From: Bacillota bacterium
Lineage (GTDB): Bacteria > Bacillota > Clostridia > Christensenellales > QAND01
NCBI GenBank assembly: GCA_003150225.1
Contig: QAND01000011.1
Coordinates: forward strand, 1 to 64,000
Reading direction: 5' to 3'
DNA length: 64,000 nucleotides
This document shows positions 58,391-64,000 of the stretch, one piece after another. How positions within the stretch are numbered: position 1 is the stretch's first letter; every line of letters starts with the position of its first letter. Made by a program: the position numbers and the translations under genes. The notes beneath the pieces are model-generated. The model saw only the letters and a list, made by a program, of their open reading frames with translations, searched no databases and was not told where the DNA came from.

Positions 58391-59878
58391 TCAGCTATCC
58401 CGCCTTCTGGGATAGATATGGGGTGTATCGTCATTCTCATCCGCTTCTGAAGCGGGCATGGATTCCTCTACTGGAACCGGTCCTTCAATGGACTGATCCT
58501 CCGCTGGAAGCTCAGCTTGATCCATAGGCACAGGTTCATCATCCAACCAGTCCTGATGCCGGTGATTCTGTCCGCCTTTGGGCCCCTTAGGCGGTTTTCC
58601 TCCCTTATGGTTGCGCACCGCAAGAAGGATCACCGCAACCAGCAAAATCAAGCAAAGGGCAGCCAGCGCAATGAATACCAGGCGCAAGGCAGGATCCCCA
58701 AAGATCTTCCCAAACAGGCCTTCTCCTTGTTCGGGCTCCGGGGTGGGCGTGGGGGCTGGCGATATTTCAGCCACCTCGCCGGCATACCGCTGAATGGTCT
58801 TTTCTACCGCATCATACTGATAGAAGCCGGTTTCTCCCTTGGCATTCATGGCGTATATCAAATAGAACTCCGGGGTGGCGTCGCTGGGTGCAGCGCTGGC
58901 ATCGGGGGAAGCGGAGGCCTCAGGGCTGGCGGCGGGACTGGCCGTGACGCTAGCGCTCTGTTTTACCATTGCCCAGGCGGGAACGCTCAGGCTTTCACTT
59001 ACAACCAAGGTGGTTTCTTCATATCCAGCCGGCACCGCTAAGGTATCGGGCAAGGGCAGGATGATATAGCTCCCCGAGGCGCTAACCGAAAGCTGCATGA
59101 GCTTGGTGAAAGCATCGGCGGTTTCATCGTAGAGGTAGTAAGCGCCGTTTTCCCCTTTATCATCCGACAACCAGAGGAACACCAAGCCGCTTTCTCCCAA
59201 CCCCGCCTCAATCTTCTCATCGTGATAGGTGTATTCGTTGGCAGAATATCCCTCAGGAAGGGCAACGGTTACGTTTTTCAGGCTGCGCCACAGATAAAGG
59301 GTCTGCCCGTCTACCGTTACCGGAATCGCCGTCTCGATATCGGTGGGTTCCGGCGTGGGCGTAGGGGTCGGCGTGGTGTTTGGATTATTGGTAGGACGCA
59401 CCGTGGGCTTTGCCGTAGGCTTTACCGTAGGGGTGACTTTCGCATTTACAGTTACTCGTCCGCTACCGGATGCCGGCCCAATTTCCGCCTCATCGAAGGA
59501 AAGAAACGTGTTAGTGCGTGCAGATACCGTCGCGCTTCCAGCCTTTAGCGCCTTAAAAGTAAGGGTAAAGGAGAAGGAACTTTGGCTGTCATTGCTGGCT
59601 ACAGCTACCAAATGGACGGACCCGCCGCCTCCTGACGCATTGGTCCCGCTCACAAACTGCAACACGCTGGAATCATAGCTTACATAGGCATCCACGGTAC
59701 CGACCGACGTTCCCCCGCCGCTAAAGGTAACCGTCACATTGACGTTGTTTCCCTCGGTAACCGTAGCCGAAGAAACCGAACCACTGGCCGCCAGGGCGGT
59801 AGGCAGGGCCAAAGAAAACATCATAACCAGTGCCAGCATAAAAATGCCAAGCCGGGTGGATCTTCTGGATATGCTCAT
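58391..59878 (-). CDS. Membrane-anchored cohesin-domain surface protein
   Basis: A putative surface receptor of 495 residues. It has a signal peptide (1-31), a cohesin domain (about 32-146; VDAYVSYDSSVLQFVSGTNA, then SFTLTFKALKAGSATV), a Pro/Thr linker (147-179), an unrecognised ectodomain with two similar units (232-262, 337-366), a Pro/Ser linker, one membrane helix (about 399-422) and a cytoplasmic tail that is first Lys-rich, then acidic. Cohesins bind dockerins; the gene 28 bases upstream encodes a dockerin protein. It lacks a sortase motif and SLH repeats. Confidence 0.88.
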   Translation of the reverse strand: MSISRRSTRLGIFMLALVMMFSLALPTALAASGSVSSATVTEGNNVNVTVTFSGGGTSVGTVDAYVSYDSSVLQFVSGTNASGGGGSVHLVAVASNDSQSSFSFTLTFKALKAGSATVSARTNTFLSFDEAEIGPASGSGRVTVNAKVTPTVKPTAKPTVRPTNNPNTTPTPTPTPEPTDIETAIPVTVDGQTLYLWRSLKNVTVALPEGYSANEYTYHDEKIEAGLGESGLVFLWLSDDKGENGAYYLYDETADAFTKLMQLSVSASGSYIILPLPDTLAVPAGYEETTLVVSESLSVPAWAMVKQSASVTASPAASPEASASPDASAAPSDATPEFYLIYAMNAKGETGFYQYDAVEKTIQRYAGEVAEISPAPTPTPEPEQGEGLFGKIFGDPALRLVFIALAALCLILLVAVILLAVRNHKGGKPPKGPKGGQNHRHQDWLDDEPVPMDQAELPAEDQSIEGPVPVEESMPASEADENDDTPHIYPRRRDS

Positions 59879-59906
59879 GGTGATCCTTACTCCTTAAATC
59901 GCTAGA

Positions 59907-61733
59907 TTATTTTTGTGTGATGGTACTGCTCCCCAGGATATGCTTTTGTATGCGCAGAAGGTCTAGAACATCTACGGTTCCATTCCTGGATACATCCGCC
60001 GCCTTCAGGTAGCTGCCCTCCAACTTTATCGTGCCCAAGATCTGCTTTTGTACACGCAGGAGATCCAGCACCGTAATGACGCCATCGCCGCTAGCATCCC
60101 CATAGATGACGATTCCATACTCCTTTTGTAGGTTTCCATTGGAATTCCACACCTGGAGGCGATCTCCCGTCACCACTTTACCGCTGGTCTTCTCATTTCC
60201 GCTGGCATCAAACAAGTGCATGACGCCGCCCTCCATTACCACCTTGATGCCTCCGGTCAGAGTTGAAACCTCAGTTCCTTCGGCAACCCCGGTGATGATC
60301 CCATCGCCGCTGATGAGATAGGTCTCGCTGGCAATGATGGAGTCGGTTACCAGGTTGCTGCTAGGCACATACTGACTGCTAACCGGGTTCTCTACCGCAT
60401 TCTCCGGCATGTTAAGATATACCGGAATCCGGAAGGCAAAAGGCTGGCTGGTAAAGCTACTTCCAAAGCTGTCTTTCAGTTTAGTACCCGTAGTGTTTGC
60501 TTCAGATGTAGGCGCCATAATATTGGTCATATACTGATGCCCAAAGTAGTCTCCATTGCTATCCGGCACTACTACATTAAACTTCTGAAAATAAGGCGTA
60601 TTTTGTCCAATGGAGATGTAATTCCCAGCAATCGCCTTGATGCCGCCTTCCAAGCCAGCATAAGGGGTCGTCCATCCGCGCTCCTTGGCATAGATTGCGC
60701 CATTTTCAACAGCTGTTCTCCCGTCGTGCTCCCATGCGCCATAATTAAAGAAGTTATACGCACTGTCCAGCGCTCCCCAAGCAAGAAGACTTGTCCCCAT
60801 ATTCCCCATCTCCACGCGGATTCTACCAGCAACATGGTAGGGGCTTACCTTATATTTCTTGCATAGGTCATAAATTGCTTGTTTAAACGTAATGCTCCCA
60901 CCATTATAAGGAAACGCCCCTCCTGGATAAGAGTACACTTTTCCATTATATTCTTTGGTAGCTGAGCCATCCATAAAGGAGTTTGCTAAAGTAGCACCCG
61001 TACCATCCAATGTATGCACGTTTTCATTGAAGGACAGGTTTTCAAACTGAAAGATATGGATATCATCCAGGAAATTTCGAGGGTCTAGATAGTAAGCCAG
61101 CAAATCTTTTGAGGCTTTATACCAACCGCCATCGTGCATAATTTGCTTACCATCGCCGCCAACATCGGTGGTATCCACATACTTGCTACCATATTTATTC
61201 AAATAACTATAGTGTACCAGACTAATTGCACCCTTGTTTTCGGCCGCCAGCACATCTGCCCATTGCAGACCCGTATGGACCGCCTCAAACTTCCAGTTGG
61301 GATAAATCGCATGAAGCACCCGAAGGTTGTCCCAGTAGCTACGGGGGAACCCCTGGCTCTGTAAATATTGATCAAAGGCCGGATCGGCTTCCACCGTGGT
61401 AACACAAGCAAGATAATCCCCCCGAATCCAGCCATAAGGAGCCGCATCCGCAGAAAGGGCGATCTGATACCAGGTCCAATTTCCATTTACCTTTTCATTT
61501 TTTACATATACCAAACGGGCATTGCTCAGCGTACCCACACGATCATAGTTTGTCCCAGCGCCAGAGCGGATGTTCACCGGGGTATCCGTCACCTGGATCA
61601 ATCCCACCTTATAACCAGCAGCCTCGGCGGTAAAGCCCTCCAGCTGGAGCAGCGCCGGTACAGCCAAAAGCGCCACGCAGAGAAGGAATCCACAGATCCG
61701 CATCCCAATTTGTTGCATCACTTTTTTCTTCAA
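59907..61733 (-). CDS. Secreted SH3 - glucosaminidase - dockerin protein
   Basis: A putative peptidoglycan hydrolase of 608 residues. It has a signal peptide (1-39), a bacterial SH3 domain (about 42-112; TPVNIRSGAGTNYDRVGTL), a GH73-type N-acetylglucosaminidase region (about 125-425) with YHVAGRIRVEMG holding the probable catalytic Glu308, a pre-dockerin beta domain (470-540) and a type I dockerin (545-601) with two calcium repeats, DASGDGVITVLD and DVSRNGTVDVLD. The start is TTG at 61733 with GGGGGAG eight bases upstream. It is first in an operon with the cohesin gene. Confidence 0.9.
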   Translation of the reverse strand: MKKKVMQQIGMRICGFLLCVALLAVPALLQLEGFTAEAAGYKVGLIQVTDTPVNIRSGAGTNYDRVGTLSNARLVYVKNEKVNGNWTWYQIALSADAAPYGWIRGDYLACVTTVEADPAFDQYLQSQGFPRSYWDNLRVLHAIYPNWKFEAVHTGLQWADVLAAENKGAISLVHYSYLNKYGSKYVDTTDVGGDGKQIMHDGGWYKASKDLLAYYLDPRNFLDDIHIFQFENLSFNENVHTLDGTGATLANSFMDGSATKEYNGKVYSYPGGAFPYNGGSITFKQAIYDLCKKYKVSPYHVAGRIRVEMGNMGTSLLAWGALDSAYNFFNYGAWEHDGRTAVENGAIYAKERGWTTPYAGLEGGIKAIAGNYISIGQNTPYFQKFNVVVPDSNGDYFGHQYMTNIMAPTSEANTTGTKLKDSFGSSFTSQPFAFRIPVYLNMPENAVENPVSSQYVPSSNLVTDSIIASETYLISGDGIITGVAEGTEVSTLTGGIKVVMEGGVMHLFDASGNEKTSGKVVTGDRLQVWNSNGNLQKEYGIVIYGDASGDGVITVLDLLRVQKQILGTIKLEGSYLKAADVSRNGTVDVLDLLRIQKHILGSSTITQK

Positions 61734-61831
61734 CCTAAACTCTCCCCCAAATAAATGGTTTTAAGCCCATTTCAAACTTATTTTGTAATAATTTTGAAAT
61801 AAAAGGCGGCTAAATATCATTGTTTTGTAAT

Positions 61832-61861
61832 ATTATACTGTCACATTCTGTCGAGTGTCAA
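61832..61861 (-). promoter_or_regulatory. Promoter of the dockerin-cohesin operon
   Basis: On the minus strand a perfect TTGACA (61861-61856), 18 bases and a perfect TATAAT (61837-61832), giving a leader of about 92 bases. Near-consensus elements suggest strong vegetative expression. Confidence 0.88.
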
Positions 61862-61951
61862 GTATATACTCCCACAAGTGACAGTGCAAGCCCCATATTT
61901 TTGGAAGAACTGTGACCCGGATACATAAAAATGTAAAAAGTAACAAAACGG

Positions 61952-62977
61952 TTAGAGTGCGTCTGCCAGTACCTCCGCCATCTCTTGGGTAGTAGCCCAG
62001 GAGGTGCAGAATCGAACTGCCCGAGCGTCTGCGCCCACAGGACCTTGGTCAGAATAGGCATAGTCCCTTTTTAGCCGCTCCAGCAGAACATTGGGAAGGA
62101 TGGGGAAAAGCTGGTTGGTGGCCGGCGGCACCAAAAAGGGGTACCCCTTCTCCCAGCAGGCGTCTCGGATGATCTTGGCCATCCGATTGCCGTGGCGGCC
62201 AATCTCATAGTAAAGCCCATCGGTAAACAACGTCTCAAATTGAAGCCCTAACAAGCGCCCCTTTGCCAGCATACCGCCGTGACGCTTCATAAGATATCGG
62301 AAGTCCTCCTGCAGCTCTCGCCGAGGGATCACCACCGCCTCCCCCATAAGGGCGCCCAGCTTGGTGCCCCCAATATAGAATACATCGCAGAGCTGGGCAA
62401 GATCGGGCAGGTCTACATCGGCGGTCTCGGCAGTCAATCCGAATCCCAGACGTGCGCCATCCAGGAACAGATAGAGTCCATAGGTATCACAAACCCGTCG
62501 AATAGCAAGAAGCTCCGCTCGGCTATACAGGGTCCCCAACTCGGTGGGATGGGACAGGTACACCATCTTAGGCTGTACGATATGCTCATAGCTGTCATCC
62601 TCCCTCTGGGCACGAACCGCCTCTTCGATTTGTTCCGCGGTGATCTTCCCCTCCCGACTTGGCAGGGTTAATACCTTATGGCCAGTTGCCTCCACCGCTC
62701 CCGTTTCGTGGGTGTTGATGTGCCCCAGATCCGAGCTTAGCACCCCTTGATGGGGGCGAAGCGCCGCCGAGATCACCGTAAAATTGGTCTGTGTTCCTCC
62801 CACGAGAAAATGGACCGCTGCTTCCGGGGCGTTGCAAGCCCGACGAATCAGTTCTGCAGCATGGCCACAGTATGCATCGGTACCGTAACCCGGCGTTTGA
62901 ACCAGATTGGTTTCCATCAACCGTTCCATGATCCTGGGATGGGCTCCTTCGGTGTAGTCGCTGTTAAACCGCAGCAT
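61952..62977 (-). CDS. ltaE: Low-specificity threonine-aldolase-type PLP enzyme
   Basis: Fold-type I PLP enzyme cleaving L-threonine or a related beta-hydroxy amino acid to glycine and an aldehyde. The 341-residue protein has NSDYTEGAHPRIMERL at the start, HINTHETGAVEATGHKV, the Asp in YLFLDGARLGFGL and the PLP lysine in YIGGTKLGALMGE. The substrate is not fixed by sequence. AGGAGG precedes the ATG by seven bases; the gene follows the prs terminator without a visible promoter, so it may rely on read-through. Confidence 0.88.
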   Translation of the reverse strand: MLRFNSDYTEGAHPRIMERLMETNLVQTPGYGTDAYCGHAAELIRRACNAPEAAVHFLVGGTQTNFTVISAALRPHQGVLSSDLGHINTHETGAVEATGHKVLTLPSREGKITAEQIEEAVRAQREDDSYEHIVQPKMVYLSHPTELGTLYSRAELLAIRRVCDTYGLYLFLDGARLGFGLTAETADVDLPDLAQLCDVFYIGGTKLGALMGEAVVIPRRELQEDFRYLMKRHGGMLAKGRLLGLQFETLFTDGLYYEIGRHGNRMAKIIRDACWEKGYPFLVPPATNQLFPILPNVLLERLKRDYAYSDQGPVGADARAVRFCTSWATTQEMAEVLADAL

Positions 62978-62996
62978 TGCACTTCCTCCTATCTAG

Positions 62997-63032
62997 AAAA
63001 AGACGGAACCCGGGAGCGCTTTCCCGGGTCCC
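62997..63032 (-). terminator. Hairpin between prs and ltaE
   Basis: ACCCGGGA pairs with TCCCGGGT, extended by GG/CC across a bulge, and on the minus strand TCTTTTTC follows. It starts 19 bases past the prs stop. With ltaE only 20 bases further, it may act as an attenuator. Confidence 0.8.
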
Positions 63033-63050
63033 ATCCTGTACTATAAAAAG

Positions 63051-64000
63051 TTAGTTGTCGTCGCTAAGAATCCTGCTCTGTTCCATCTCCATGGTCATCT
63101 GCTCCACCAGCCGAGTGGGCACCCGTTTGAAGATGATGCTGATGCTCTGCCGGTTATGGATGCACATGGCAGCTTCGGCAAACAAGGGGGCAACCGATAC
63201 AATCTTGATCTTATCGGATTGATTGACGAAGGGATTCTCTACCGAATCGGTGGAGACCACAAACTCCAGAGGGCTGTTTTCGATGGCCGCAATACCCTTC
63301 TCCCGACACAGGATGTGGCTAAGGCCGGCAAATACCCGGCGGGCACCATGGGCCTTAACAGCGTTGGCAATTTCCACCAGAGTGCCGCCAGAGATGGTAA
63401 AATCGTCTACGATAAAGCAATCCTTGCCTTCCACATTACCGATGACTTCCAGCACCTTGGCGTTTTCATTGTGGTCAAAACGGGTCTTGTCCCCAATGGC
63501 CACCCCGACGCCCAGATAATCGGCGTATTCCCGGGCATGCTTGGCAAAGCCGGCATCCGGGGATACCACCACCAGATTGCTAAGATCACAAACAGTCTTG
63601 ATGTATTCACACAGAAGAGGCATAGCCTCCAGGTGATCCATGGGGGTTTTGAAGAAGCCCTGCACCTGGGCGGCGTGAAGGTCCATCATCACGGTCCGAT
63701 CCACACCGGCGCACTCGATCATATCGGCGCAGACCCGCGCACGCAGGGATACCCGGGGCTCGTCCTTCTTATCGCCCTTGGCATATCCAAAGTAGGGAAT
63801 GATCGCGGTAACGGAGTTGGCGCTGGCCCGCTTAAATGCATCGATCCAGAAGAGAATTTCCACCAACTCGTTGTTGGGATTCATGCCGATGGGCTGAACC
63901 AGATAAACGTCCTTATCCCGTACGGTTTCCCGGATTCGAACAAAGATATTGCCGTCCGAAAAAGTGATGACCTCGCTGTTGCCCAGCTCTACTCCGAGAT
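63051..64000 (-). CDS. prs: Ribose-phosphate pyrophosphokinase, 5' end outside the window
   Basis: Makes PRPP from ribose 5-phosphate and ATP. The frame is open to the window edge, beginning ...LGVELGNSEVITFSDGNIFVR. It has PYFGYAKGDKKDEPRVSLRA, DLHAAQVQGFFKTPMDHL and the flexible-loop Lys and Arg (DKTR). The PRPP loop is VDDFTISGGT, where typical enzymes have VDDMIDTAGT or close forms, and the C-terminus is extended. It is probably a functional but divergent clostridial Prs. Confidence 0.92.
   Translation of the reverse strand, partial: LGVELGNSEVITFSDGNIFVRIRETVRDKDVYLVQPIGMNPNNELVEILFWIDAFKRASANSVTAIIPYFGYAKGDKKDEPRVSLRARVCADMIECAGVDRTVMMDLHAAQVQGFFKTPMDHLEAMPLLCEYIKTVCDLSNLVVVSPDAGFAKHAREYADYLGVGVAIGDKTRFDHNENAKVLEVIGNVEGKDCFIVDDFTISGGTLVEIANAVKAHGARRVFAGLSHILCREKGIAAIENSPLEFVVSTDSVENPFVNQSDKIKIVSVAPLFAEAAMCIHNRQSISIIFKRVPTRLVEQMTMEMEQSRILSDDN

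Noticed and set aside
58919-59060. Low-complexity SPAASPEASASPDA stretch as a tandem-repeat locus
   Set aside because: It is a short irregular linker, not a regular DNA repeat.

Overview
The window reads as a chromosome segment of an endospore-forming Firmicute of class Clostridia with GC-rich codon usage. This is inferred from the Gram-positive S10-spc-alpha gene order, SpoVT and a SpoVB-type flippase, the pth-mfd / spoVB-mazG-rqcP neighbourhood shared with Bacillus and Clostridium, a clostridial Rex-type operator, and cohesin/dockerin modules. No rRNA, tRNA, CRISPR array, insertion sequence or prophage is visible.

Region 1 (1-32.3 kb, all minus strand) is the translation and transcription core. 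In transcription order it holds rpoB-rpoC; then rpsL-rpsG-fusA-tuf with its own TTGACA-17-TAAAAT promoter and a strong terminator after tuf; then the S10-spc-alpha superoperon from rpsJ to rplQ, including secY, adk, map, a KOW protein, infA, rpmJ and rpoA; then ecfA1-ecfA2-ecfT-truA behind an attenuator-like hairpin; and finally rplM-rpsI from its own promoter. rplJ-rplL and an L7Ae-like gene, usual neighbours of rpoB and rpoC, are absent here. Several core genes start with TTG or GTG, each placed by a strong ribosome binding site.

Region 2 (32.7-41 kb, minus) holds housekeeping and sporulation-associated genes: a PIN/TRAM membrane protein, radA, a membrane-anchored propeller-like protein of unknown function, ispF, rqcP, HU, a methylase-MazG fusion and a SpoVB-type flippase. 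Region 3 (41-49.7 kb) is more accessory: a GNAT acetyltransferase, a CapA-family surface protein, adhE whose promoter is bracketed by two Rex-type boxes, spoVT, and a Zn/Cd/Pb efflux cluster in which the metal-binding domain and the P-type ATPase are separate genes followed by an ArsR regulator.

Region 4 (49.7-64 kb) is cell-envelope and repair biology: a PrsA-like foldase lipoprotein with a coiled-coil insert, mfd, pth, glmU, a divergent murC, then a two-gene operon encoding a secreted SH3-glucosaminidase-dockerin protein and a membrane-anchored cohesin protein, followed by an aldolase and partial prs. The dockerin-autolysin / cohesin-anchor pair is the most interesting system in the window: it suggests a non-cellulosomal cohesin-dockerin device that tethers a peptidoglycan hydrolase to the membrane.
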